A stretch of 36,079 bases of DNA from contig PCTH01000062.1 in assembly GCA_002771475.1 (NCBI GenBank), positions 1 through 36,079 of the forward strand, given 5' to 3'. This document shows positions 9,701 through 15,137 of the stretch, one piece after another. Below the pieces are notes generated by a model, which saw only the letters and a program-made list of their open reading frames with translations, had not been told where the DNA came from and searched no databases. Position 1 is the stretch's first letter. Every line of letters starts with the position of its first letter. The translations under genes and the position numbers were made by a program. The stretch is from Candidatus Omnitrophica bacterium CG22_combo_CG10-13_8_21_14_all_43_16. GTDB taxonomy: Bacteria > Omnitrophota > Gorgyraeia > Gorgyraeales > Gorgyraeaceae.

Positions 9701-10395
9701 AAGATAAGATGTCAATGGAGGATTATGCTCAGGTATTTAACTTAGCGTTGGCTCAGGCGCAGATAGAGATCGGAAATATATCATATTACATAGATCAATT
9801 TAAGCCGTATGAGCTTTCGCATGAAGTAGCTTTGTTAAAAATAGCAGGATGGATAACACAAGGTTACAAGGTTATCCCTTTTGAATTCGGCGGAGAAGAG
9901 GGACTGCCTACAGGCAAGGATCTCTTAGAGAAATCAGAGAAGGGCCTCGTGAAGATATTTCTGATAGGTTCTGCGACAGGCGAGGAATTTATTAAAATTC
10001 AGCCTGTTAATGTGTCTGAAAAACTCAGCTCGAACGCAGGCTTATCTAAAAAACAGCAGGTAGATTCAATGGACCAGATTATAGTTGTTTCGGCGAGAAA
10101 CGTCGCAGCCGATAAAAAAGGTTTTGAGAATTGGATCGAGACCGGACTGCCCGCAAATAACGCGGTTGTCATATTAGCCGTTTCCGAAGAAGAGGCAGAC
10201 GCGGTAAAAGAATATGAAGATATCGCTTATATAAAGGTAGTAGGAAAAGATATTAATCAAGAATACGGGCTTAAATTAATCGAGCTATTTGGAACTTATG
10301 GCAGATCAGAATTTTTCGAAGGCTTTAAATTAGGAGTTCCTGCCAGTATAGATAAATACAAATCTTTAGCGGCTGAGATATCTTCAAGCGTATAG
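751..10395 (+). CDS. Giant exported multi-enzyme protein (Tiki-like / permuted Leu-Glu dehydrogenase / kinase-like / M50-like / permuted enolase / UDP-sugar pyrophosphorylase)
   Basis: A 3214-aa protein with a strong AGGAGG site and a classical signal peptide (TLVAFLATNVAYA-AP). Domains in order, approximate residues: TraB/Tiki-like 55-560; LRVPL motif 583-587; Leu/Glu-type dehydrogenase NAD domain 600-835, then its catalytic domain 848-1055; APH-like kinase domain 1065-1300; membrane M50-like protease domain 1375-1575 with HEMGH at 1445; charged helix; enolase barrel 1625-1935, then enolase N-terminal domain 1955-2220; UDP-sugar pyrophosphorylase 2257-2880; unassigned domain 2917-3090; C-terminal repeat domain 3100-3214. 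LASN-type linkers occur at residues 1059, 2261, 2887, 2897 and 3092 (LSSN). Two enzymes have reversed domain order. It is the first gene of a three-gene operon; the next gene starts 19 bases after the stop. The frame is open for 9.6 kb with normal-looking codons, so it is a real gene. The physiological role is not known to me. Confidence 0.93.
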   Translation: MSLKLLNKVVSIFTLVAFLATNVAYAAPESKSIFKNKKVNYQKISDKNEGVIQQKKAVLTGENSKELKSQKREAQKILSSHLSDISLIHIPQELGKVVEVYQNPDHDNSRLIVYIQDLHTNPEATLNLAGILEILVRDYNLGLVCSEGADGVVDTSSVSSFPDPEVRKKVARLFVDSGELTGEEYLSITKYPDLPIWGIENKDIYFKNIEEFNNIMKFNPDSQVFISQAKKALEELKPKIYSRELLAIDQREADYENQKTETADHLKYLSSYIQKLNIPTANYKNIAILNETIDKESKIDQQKIMQESQNLLLNLQSAIAAKSSRSDMDTLVAKASLFKDQKISPFSFYSYLEDLANKHLKDQMSKYPNLMDFVDYLTKVNSLESVKLFVEMEDLSYEIKQRLAKNDEEKTLTQALRSIKFLEGFFNLKISNEELDYYLQNKASCNIAFFEAFLKPAIKKYNLSDFVDFNPSLIDSHLQEIEDFYKTVKSRDQAMFTNTTSEVEKRNVRVATLITGGFHTQGITRLLKEKGYSYIVISPFSKTEIDEENYHFLLSGKRKPIEELIKDLDKPSEDKASQVSAKLRVPLNSAERLKDAISNVTNVSPILLYSSEKPEAYLTGKVIAIQGIGGTGGLLLRPLLEGGAIVIASDVDPIKVSAAIKEFKSYIDSNRLFVFSEDRLPNGAYTNKIMNPMKPFSYKLKTMGVNKIDVFSPCAVGPVVNPSSIEALKSAGVSIISGSCNNVTEDKQRDNQLLKQAGIAYVPDYIANAGGVTGVDGHLGHEVTNKAISMRISKRVADIINSSIATGRTTQDIADETSRKFFESLEKAETSNAQENPKKLDGLILGDGSTVKVLINKEDFSAEALKHWDNHYGVFEISNKNLGYTAYMSIHRFTKINSKAEIVNGQYRATGGTRIRNYKSNDDALIDALELSQEMSFKNAGALLAIGGSKCAINVSIDPRSNGRDAETRKLILISYAKAIEEIGRLIGGGVLTGQDVNISEDDAKLLFEYAPTSIVPYIAPELCIPPTPPTAVGVFISIATALKETGNLSFKPGKGASLASNSSLGLKEIKSAAIERLAGVLQKEDAIADKNKAAETIVEYLITARGVAVNTLKDIQFSDGPQYSGATDRMLHDIIIRGKGLSIVLTITNSTRFDPSEEFNDSKIASDLGLGPDFIYSEQGKPNKYLDMMIVEGLKQAGELTKEEEFLAGRKLAEKVYTMFDVSKETTVIHRLDNLTSHMFVVRRDGDIDVRFIDWGRAINVSAGNRRTYSQRFIYRFFEEIATSNLFKNPEVALAAFLSRLKEVALQNSREEFDYYNDLLDKVYAEAITKPISGLNNSAKYKALYEKANPLIGEINARLGNFSPASLTARKVGQAMKGAKGWLERGWTIANHILVSFHSAFILSVLVLPAVMRGEILSFMFFSPETLLSIGFLWASYHTGVAIHEMGHYVTSVKVGALNDQLLPEAEKMMQKSFLKRLAWHAKMFVLIPYGKFNGVIKTGLSYHPDAEYNLAQTAAGPRWSRNLAFIALPIAAILVGIGLFGGNVLATYIGRFVFGMGIVGYLDFKMADPGEYKKFRERERLAALRAEEATKKADKAGRWIDRVAEVKKRMIDSRPQMVRTKDGLLVWAPWQFRNCGMGGRHTEKQYPNSNISMQETMFNPLSPKNYEDAQEMTMKLQTRLQEIIETAEGCRVMGIGLEGGLAPYITKEAGDIVPEQRLWRMAKQAILDNGYIPGVDVAISLDPASSELENAYREENNDPKAIGMYLFWRDKEKVVMTREELYQFFRKTIEDEDIPIVSIEDGFAEDDDAGWKLIQQGLGDKLFIIGDDSVTTRDSSIEYAADNDLNNTFLCKGNQIGTLSETLLAILVALGKNLDIVVSHRSKSPNDDMEAQIALASFATGLKTGGGANTERLMKYGSVMRVMAEAVKDAQAATAEMAPDTRAEMLESEKIAGNLIDRLVITEVTGWEEATNAGIPTVKVRISFGIEGSERFKKLFVYEGSTPLGTSAGTGEAIHLVDSVIYESQIPDAKYKDLFSLKSDGSYRFKKGVTRDQIDALGDQALTELFRRSQRYDGKGCLNAVDHVNNTLAKDFTGLKLKDLGDLTDIDRKLLGLEMQIAQERGQLKEGASLDEKITIMQRKGNIGMNAILSQSLAAARLLAALQGKELYQVLREKLTETMAKTIAANGGLDILPEEIKKKVSIAQGQELWEALNEHLDFFELKRGLQIVNNNKSKDVKLYELLRGELPVYGDKAISRKSLASNEGLGNIAADYAYFEPKYVEAINLLVALHQEHLFASWDMPGVNDKLKKKFLEQVIEADSAYPGGLVQYQQNAVKIIGNSIKEVNVFEGLTPEIPEITNIDNTAGIGDKYKNLEKEGLKIADKFSIVLVAGGRGDRLGYSGIKIGIPLDLVTERRYIEHYLEGKKAIENAANTKIPFAIMTSDDNHESTKELLEELGYVVVSDNNSRTVMEKDGDKIDLIMQGLVPAITNIKGDFVLEDKYKLLSKPHGHGDVHVLISKYGLINEWIKSGKKYTVFIQDTNGQVLNAILSGLKITDEKGLGLNFITVPRDAGEAAGAITRLEPKGIVCNVEYNQLDPLLKESKKGMGDVADPVTGKSPYPANLNVYFIENGIYKKVLDMTKGIMPEFANPKFTDASKTSFQPTRLETMMQDIAMILPEGSKVAVVNYADKRAVFSPVKNSFSEAEKKIKTGNYPDHMATGESDYYKYNRKLIAFAGMQVDVEESEARAQGIVPYSEGAKVVFYRSFFTTADDVLSKIKGGSISNKSTLVIGGKNVYLEDVDIDGSLIINVVAGATLKVKGLKVQNEGWEFVQLTQEEMVSPDTPEYLKIRGYKLVKKGQKVIDIQEPGKYEIGSDGVLKKTNVNLASNAGLQKSLASNEALGNIAAYYSYFESKNIVLTYDQVGFLPERIKGYLAQQDSFIDDLKSDKISGKLQDAKFEIAKAGLQGIKDVPSKINYVDKNKDKMSMEDYAQVFNLALAQAQIEIGNISYYIDQFKPYELSHEVALLKIAGWITQGYKVIPFEFGGEEGLPTGKDLLEKSEKGLVKIFLIGSATGEEFIKIQPVNVSEKLSSNAGLSKKQQVDSMDQIIVVSARNVAADKKGFENWIETGLPANNAVVILAVSEEEADAVKEYEDIAYIKVVGKDINQEYGLKLIELFGTYGRSEFFEGFKLGVPASIDKYKSLAAEISSSV
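913..2430 (+). other. Domain: TraB/Tiki/ChaN-like region of the giant protein
   Basis: Residues about 55-560. Visible hallmarks are an N-terminal strand with a His (VYIQDLHTNPEATLNL, H119), a following strand ending in Glu (LVCSEGADG, E147) and a late strand-His-helix unit (ITGGFHTQGITRLL, H519). This pattern resembles the Tiki/TraB superfamily, which includes metal-dependent proteases and haem-uptake ChaN-like proteins. The middle (about 220-450) is helical and insertion-like. The assignment rests on a few motifs only. The enzymatic role is unknown. Confidence 0.5.
2548..3915 (+). other. Domain: Leu/Glu/Phe/Val-type dehydrogenase with NAD domain placed first
   Basis: Residues about 600-1055. 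The NAD-binding half comes first: VIAIQGIGGTGG fold start, SPCAVGPV (712-718), GSCNN (738-742), PDYIANAGGV (763-772). The catalytic half follows: GGTRI (910-914), MSFKNAGA with K938, GGSK with K950, GQDV with D996, then PPTAVGVF. In ordinary leucine dehydrogenases the catalytic half is N-terminal. The two lysines and the aspartate expected in the active site are present, so oxidative deamination of an amino acid with NAD is plausible. Substrate cannot be decided. Confidence 0.82.
3943..4650 (+). other. Domain: aminoglycoside-phosphotransferase-like kinase region
   Basis: Residues about 1065-1300. A catalytic-loop-like stretch VIHRLDNLTSHMFV (H1231, D1233) is followed by a DFG-like element FIDWGRA (D1255). 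An upstream LGLGPDFIY resembles the N-lobe/hinge of APH/choline-kinase-like folds. An N-lobe ATP-binding lysine is not obvious. It may be a small-molecule kinase or a degenerate one. It sits directly after an LASN linker. Confidence 0.5.
4873..5475 (+). other. Domain: membrane-embedded M50/site-2-protease-like metallopeptidase
   Basis: Residues about 1375-1575 hold four or so hydrophobic segments. HEMGHYVTSVKVG (zinc motif, 1445-1449) lies in one of them. AAGPRWSRN (1516-1524) resembles the conserved GPxxN segment, and LDFKMADPG (1564-1572) could supply the third zinc ligand. These are typical signs of the S2P/M50 family of intramembrane proteases. This is the only clearly multi-spanning part of the giant protein and would anchor it in the membrane. 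Confidence 0.7.
5518..7410 (+). other. Domain: enolase with barrel domain placed before the N-terminal domain
   Basis: Residues about 1590-2220. The barrel comes first: GGRHTEK (H1643), SMQETMF (E1657), GLEGGLAP (E1700), SLDPASSE (D1744), VSIEDGF (E1802), IGDDSVT (D1829), CKGNQIGTLSETL (K1854), SHRS, and LKTGG (K1905). The part matching the usual enolase N-terminus follows: EVTGWEEATNAGIPTVKV (counterpart of REILDSRGNPTVEV), GTSAGTGEA loop, GCLNAVDHVN and GNIGMNAILSQSLAAAR. Ligand and catalytic positions of the family (two Glu, two Lys, three metal acids, His) all appear to be kept. The reaction would be 2-phosphoglycerate to PEP. Confidence 0.87.
7519..9390 (+). other. Domain: UDP-sugar pyrophosphorylase (plant USP-like)
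   Basis: Residues about 2257-2880, in normal order. It begins with a USP-type N-terminus (QEHLFASWDMPGVND, AYPGGLVQY), then the nucleotide loop VLVAGGRGDRLG (2389-2400), MTSDDNH, KPHGHGDVH (2508-2516), FIQDTNG, NVEYNQLDPL (2591-2600) and the C-terminal part with STLVIGGKNVYLEDVDIDG and NEGWEF. This matches broad-specificity UDP-sugar pyrophosphorylases (UTP + sugar-1-P to UDP-sugar + PPi), best known from plants and some protists and bacteria. Bases here look more AT-rich than in the flanking enolase part. Confidence 0.87.
7528..7590 (+). repeat. Internal linker repeat, copy 1 (SLASNEGLGNIAA...)
   Basis: A 21-codon stretch at the enolase/USP junction. It matches copy 2 at 9436-9498 in about 17 of 21 residues. 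Confidence 0.85.
9436..9498 (+). repeat. Internal linker repeat, copy 2 (SLASNEALGNIAA...)
   Basis: Second copy of the linker, directly after USP and preceded by another LASNAGL. The two copies flank the USP domain as direct repeats. Confidence 0.85.
10048..10395 (+). repeat. C-terminal repeat domain, copy 1 (end of giant ORF)
   Basis: Residues 3100-3214, beginning KKQQVDSMDQII and ending in FKLGVPASIDKYKSLAAEI. It is about 80% identical by eye to the C-terminus of the next ORF, with long identical DNA stretches near the end. It looks like a compact alpha/beta domain. No known family was recognised. Confidence 0.92.
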
Positions 10396-10414
10396 AAAAA
10401 AGAAAGAGAATATA

Positions 10415-13400
10415 GTGTATAGAAAAATTATTTCCATCACGCTTGCCATAATATTTCTTATTACTAATGTCAGTTATGCCGCTCAGATTTCCAAAACCGA
10501 AACTTTTCACTTAAGGATTCCCATGGCTTCCCAGATAAATCAAAATAGATTAAAAGATATTGCCGATAAACTTGAAGTTACGTTAACGCCTGCTCAGATG
10601 AATAAATTTGCAGAATGGGATAAATGGAAAAGGATAAGCGTTTCTATGGCCGATTTGAATAATGATATGTTTAGGGATTATGACTACAGATCAACGGGGC
10701 GGGTTTTAAAGCCGGAAATGGTATTCCGTTTCGGGCTTGTGTGGGCGAATATGGCTAAGGAAAAAGCAAAGGCCAATGGCATTACGAATAAAAATGTCTT
10801 GATTGCCAGGGACGCTAGAAAAATAGAGCCGGAATTAGTAGAGGCGCTGGCGGCTGCTTTGAGATACTCCGGGCTGGATGTTATTTATATTGCAGCCAAC
10901 GGCCCAAATGCCGTCACATCTTATTCATGGGCAGCGCAGGAATATAAGCCCTTAATGAGCGTTTTTATAACAGCCAGTCATGTGTCCAGGCCCAAGACAG
11001 AGATCGTAAGAGGTTTTAAAGTAGCCATTTTAGATGATAGCGGAGCTCCGCAAAGTTTAACTACTAAAGAAATAATGCAGGAATCAAGAGCCGCTGTTAA
11101 AGACCTTATAGAAAATCCGGATAAAATAAAAGGACAGGAAAGCGCGCAGAAAGGTAAGTTTACGCCTAGCAATATCGATGCAAATTGCGTCAAGATGGGC
11201 GCTTTAGTAGGAAAGGCGATAGCTTCAGGCAGATCTCTTTATAATTTAGCCAGAGAGCTGGAGGCTTCTAAATCTCCTGTGACTGTTTTGGATAGCTGGG
11301 ATCAAGAGACGGGTAAAATAGAGCCTTTAAAAGGTATGAAGGCGGTAGTTGAAGGAGCGCATACCCCAAGCGGAAAATTAGCCGCTGATACATTTAAGCG
11401 GTTAGGCGTGGACGTAGTTCTGATAAACGGAGATGTCCAGGAAATAGAAGGCGAGCATAATGCTGATCCGTCCAAGGATGAAAACCTGGCTCAGCTGAAA
11501 CAGACGATCATTGCGGAAAAAGCTGATTTTGGCATAGCGTTTGATTTAGACGGAGATAGAGGCGCCATAGTTGTTCCCAGGAGATATAAGACTCAGCCGG
11601 ACGTAAAATTTTACACATTAGCCCCGGATAATTTAATAGTGAGCTTAATGCCGTATATAATTAACAAGGCAGGATATAATCCAAATGTTATAGGCAAAAA
11701 GGTCGGAATAATAAGAGATGTACTGGGAACATTTGCCGTTAATGAGATGGCTTCGAAGTTAGGCGTCGAAACGTTCCAGACAGACGCGGGCTATGTATTT
11801 TTAAAGGCATTGAAACGAAAACTAATACCTCAGGGTTACAGCATACCTATATATGGAGAGCGTTCCGGACATTGCTGGCTGGATGTTACTGGAGAATTTG
11901 AAAATCCTATAGCCATAGCCGTATTATTCGCCACTATGGTAAAAGAAGGAAAGTATAAGAATAACGTTGCCCAGTCAGAGAGTCCTTTCCTGGAAGCTTA
12001 CCAGGAAAGTATAATACCGTACCTGCAGTCTACAAGATTCCAGCCTTTATTTCATCCGGTTTTTTTGTCGCAGCTTTCAAAGGATGCAAGGAACAACACC
12101 GGATGGGCTTATGACGCTGAAAAACCTAAGAATCCTCCACAGGCAATAATAGCGTTGGGCAAGGATCTTGGTATCCAGAGATTGCAAAAAGAGTTTATTG
12201 TTGGTAAAATATATTCCACGCCCGCAGGCAATTTAAAAGTAAGCGAGTTTAATACTTATCAGGATGCCCCTGATGAGGGCGGGTTGTATAGATTTGCAGA
12301 TATTGTATTTGAACAACAAGACGGAAAGTTTGCGGGTAGATTTGTGTTCAGGGCATCATCAAACGATCCTACATTCGTGTGTTCGTTTGAAACGCCTTTA
12401 ATGGAAGGGGAAAAATATGATTCAGAATCATTGCATAATAGATATATTTCAGTCGGCGGCGTAGTTCTTGATTGGGTTGAACGGAACGAAATTGCGGGAG
12501 TTACGGGTAATATAAAATATCCAAATAAAGATGTCACAGAGCCAATAGCGATAGAATACAGAAAGAAAGGTAAGGCTATGAGAAAAGAAAATACAAGCTT
12601 AGCTTCCAATGAGAGCGAAAAACGCGGAGCCCTTGTTATAGCTAAAAAATTACAAGATAATCCTCTTGACGCCAGGGGAAACGCAGGAATGACAGCTTCT
12701 TTCTTAAGAGGAGGTTATGGCCAGGAAGGATATGGCGTGGCAGAAGGAGCGGCTATTCACGGTTCTTTTGCACTTGTAGGAAACCAGGGGTATTATACGC
12801 AGGATGCCAGCGGCAGAGAAACTGGAAAACAGGCGTTTCTTGGCACAGTCAATAGCATGCGGGATTTTTTTGAAAGACGCGCCCAAAGATCAGGCAAGCC
12901 AATAAAATATGTTATTAAAACCGGCATTGGCGGACAACATACGCCTTTTCAGGGTATCGCGAATGTCTTTCAGGTTATAAACGCTGAAACCGGAAAAGTT
13001 TCTGGCGAATATGAATTAGGCAAGGATTTTGAAGGCGCGATTGTAGATGTTTTAAAAGACCTTGACGCCGGCTGGGGCCAGGCGGCTGTTATCCCCAGCT
13101 CAAAATCCGGCTCTACGGATGAAACCATGATGGTTTTCGTAGAGATTTTCAACGCGCTATTGAAACATCAGGCTATATCCGAAGGGATCGACGGGGAGAA
13201 ATTTGCAGGCACGGTCCTTAATACCCTGCACGACGTGAATTTTATCGATGGCAAAGAACGCGCCGGCAAAGATTTATTCAAGGTGGATGCCGCAAGATTT
13301 GGGACAGATAATCTTGTTACGCTGATTTACAACAATGCCGAAAATCTGGGAGTTTCCAGAAAACAGGTAAAAGGTATATTGGCAAAAGTTTTAGGAAATA

Positions 13401-15109
13401 TGTTTTTTGAGACAACAGATCGCGTGGATCAGAGCAGGCTTTCGGCTTTTATCCATAATTCAGGATTGGATAAGGAATTAGGAGAAGACGCTCCCGGCTT
13501 CGGCGCTATGTTTGATAATGTGGGAGGCCGCTGGACAGGAGATCTCCATATGATGACATTTTTGGCTTTTTATGGCCTGGACGCGGAAAAATATTGGGGG
13601 ATAAATAAAAAAGAAAGGGTTAGCGTTAAAGAAGGCAGGCATGCAGCGAATACTATAGGCAATAAAATCCTGGACGAGGGCATAACTGATATAGCGCTTG
13701 TGGTGCCGGATGAATTTTTCTGGTTCGGTAAATCCAATGAACAGAATTTCAACGAGAGTATATGGCAGAAAGGCTTTGCTAATCTAGTGGCTATTAAGGA
13801 GTCTCAGTGGGATTCTCAAAAACAAAATTACGCAAATAAACCTAAAAGGCTGGTAATTAATATGTCTAGCACAGCGATAAAGCAAGGCCCGTTTAATCTA
13901 TTCAAATTAGATACGCCTAATTTTTCTGAGCTTGATAATCAGGGCATAGCGGATACCTTTGCAGGCTTATTCGCCACTTTCTACGGAATAACGACCGTTG
14001 TCGGGGATCGATTGATTACCAGGGCGCTTGCAGAAGCCGGCTATAGCGCGAATGACGTAGATCTGAATGACTTGAACAATCCTGCCACAAAGATTGTGCA
14101 GGAGAACCTTTATGTGCGCCAGCCTTACGTGGAATTCGGTAAAGGATTTTTGGAGAAAAGATTAAAAGCTCTACAGGAAAAAGAGAGTGCCAGCCCGGGC
14201 GCTATAGAGGCAGAGTTTAACAGCATAAAGCAATTAGCCAGACAGGGTAAATTAGAGACAAATATACCAGGGTTGAGCGTTACCCCTAATGCTGCTAATC
14301 TGGATGAACTTAAAGCGGTGATGATTGACGCTTCCGAGTTTGCCGCGGCGAGCGGAAGGAAATTCGCCCCTTTTATATATTTAGAGGGCGATAGATTCTA
14401 CAATATCAGGGATTATCTGATTTCCCTGGGGATTGAATGGGTCATGCAGGGAACAGGCGACCAGCATATAAGTTACCAGCAGGTGCTGGCGCAGCCGCAG
14501 AAATACCTGCCGTTTATTATTTCTTTTGTCCCGGAGAAAACTCTCCCGGGCAGGCCGGCTATCGGATTCGCAAAGGGTTACCTGGATAATATAAGCTCTC
14601 ACATGGTGCGGGATTTATTCGCGGAGGCTTCTTACAAGGCATTGACAGAATCCAGAAAAGATCAGGGCGGACTCGGCTTATTTCTTAGAATGACCGATTC
14701 CCAGGGCAATATAGGCATGCTTAAGCAAGCCGCAAAGGATGCTTTAGGCGATTCTATTAAATCAGCAAAAAAACAGCAGGTAGATTCAATGGATCAGATT
14801 ATCGCTGTTTCCGCAAAGAGCGTCATAGCGGATAAAGAAGGATTTGAATACTGGATAACTCAATTGCCTGCAAATAATGCAGTTGTTATTATAGCGGCTT
14901 CTGAAGAATACAACGATGTCAAGGGGTATGAGAACATCGCTTATATAAAGGTAATAGGAAGAGATATAAATCAAGAATACGGGCTTAAATTAATCGAGCT
15001 GTTTAAAGATTACGGTAAATACGAATTTTTCGAAGGCTTTAAATTAGGAGTTCCTGCCAGTATAGATAAATACAAGTCTTTAGCGGCTGAGATATCCTCA
15101 GGCGTATAA
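10415..15109 (+). CDS. Exported fusion: phosphohexomutase + glucose-6-phosphate isomerase + C-terminal repeat domain
   Basis: A 1564-aa protein starting at GTG 10415, chosen because it opens a signal peptide (ISITLAIIFLITNVSYA-AQ); GAAAGAG upstream is a weak ribosome site. HLRIPM lies at residues 32-37. Residues about 60-690 are an alpha-D-phosphohexomutase: TASHVSRP with S188 at the phospho-serine position, DLDGDRG (377-383) for metal, GERSGH (481-486) for sugar, FRASSNDP for phosphate. It would interconvert glucose- or mannose-1-P and -6-P. LASN at 729 marks the junction. Residues about 735-1440 are glucose-6-phosphate isomerase-like: TGIGGQHTPF, SSKSGSTDET (895-904), GGRWTGDLHM, GTGDQH (1346-1351). 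The last 113 residues repeat the end of the preceding protein. It starts 19 bases after that gene and is surely co-transcribed. Confidence 0.93.
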   Translation: MYRKIISITLAIIFLITNVSYAAQISKTETFHLRIPMASQINQNRLKDIADKLEVTLTPAQMNKFAEWDKWKRISVSMADLNNDMFRDYDYRSTGRVLKPEMVFRFGLVWANMAKEKAKANGITNKNVLIARDARKIEPELVEALAAALRYSGLDVIYIAANGPNAVTSYSWAAQEYKPLMSVFITASHVSRPKTEIVRGFKVAILDDSGAPQSLTTKEIMQESRAAVKDLIENPDKIKGQESAQKGKFTPSNIDANCVKMGALVGKAIASGRSLYNLARELEASKSPVTVLDSWDQETGKIEPLKGMKAVVEGAHTPSGKLAADTFKRLGVDVVLINGDVQEIEGEHNADPSKDENLAQLKQTIIAEKADFGIAFDLDGDRGAIVVPRRYKTQPDVKFYTLAPDNLIVSLMPYIINKAGYNPNVIGKKVGIIRDVLGTFAVNEMASKLGVETFQTDAGYVFLKALKRKLIPQGYSIPIYGERSGHCWLDVTGEFENPIAIAVLFATMVKEGKYKNNVAQSESPFLEAYQESIIPYLQSTRFQPLFHPVFLSQLSKDARNNTGWAYDAEKPKNPPQAIIALGKDLGIQRLQKEFIVGKIYSTPAGNLKVSEFNTYQDAPDEGGLYRFADIVFEQQDGKFAGRFVFRASSNDPTFVCSFETPLMEGEKYDSESLHNRYISVGGVVLDWVERNEIAGVTGNIKYPNKDVTEPIAIEYRKKGKAMRKENTSLASNESEKRGALVIAKKLQDNPLDARGNAGMTASFLRGGYGQEGYGVAEGAAIHGSFALVGNQGYYTQDASGRETGKQAFLGTVNSMRDFFERRAQRSGKPIKYVIKTGIGGQHTPFQGIANVFQVINAETGKVSGEYELGKDFEGAIVDVLKDLDAGWGQAAVIPSSKSGSTDETMMVFVEIFNALLKHQAISEGIDGEKFAGTVLNTLHDVNFIDGKERAGKDLFKVDAARFGTDNLVTLIYNNAENLGVSRKQVKGILAKVLGNMFFETTDRVDQSRLSAFIHNSGLDKELGEDAPGFGAMFDNVGGRWTGDLHMMTFLAFYGLDAEKYWGINKKERVSVKEGRHAANTIGNKILDEGITDIALVVPDEFFWFGKSNEQNFNESIWQKGFANLVAIKESQWDSQKQNYANKPKRLVINMSSTAIKQGPFNLFKLDTPNFSELDNQGIADTFAGLFATFYGITTVVGDRLITRALAEAGYSANDVDLNDLNNPATKIVQENLYVRQPYVEFGKGFLEKRLKALQEKESASPGAIEAEFNSIKQLARQGKLETNIPGLSVTPNAANLDELKAVMIDASEFAAASGRKFAPFIYLEGDRFYNIRDYLISLGIEWVMQGTGDQHISYQQVLAQPQKYLPFIISFVPEKTLPGRPAIGFAKGYLDNISSHMVRDLFAEASYKALTESRKDQGGLGLFLRMTDSQGNIGMLKQAAKDALGDSIKSAKKQQVDSMDQIIAVSAKSVIADKEGFEYWITQLPANNAVVIIAASEEYNDVKGYENIAYIKVIGRDINQEYGLKLIELFKDYGKYEFFEGFKLGVPASIDKYKSLAAEISSGV
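14768..15109 (+). repeat. C-terminal repeat domain, copy 2 (end of PGM-PGI ORF)
   Basis: Residues 1452-1564 of the PGM-PGI fusion, starting KKQQVDSMDQII and ending AAEISSGV. It is a direct repeat of 10048-10395, with small in-frame indels that keep the frame. Confidence 0.92.
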
Positions 15110-15137
15110 TTTATTGTGATTATATAAGAAAGGGATT

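Noticed and set aside
751-10395. Giant ORF as an artefact of joined genes or missed stops
   Set aside because: The frame is continuous with recognisable domains from start to end, joined by recurrent linkers, and the next two genes have the same architecture.
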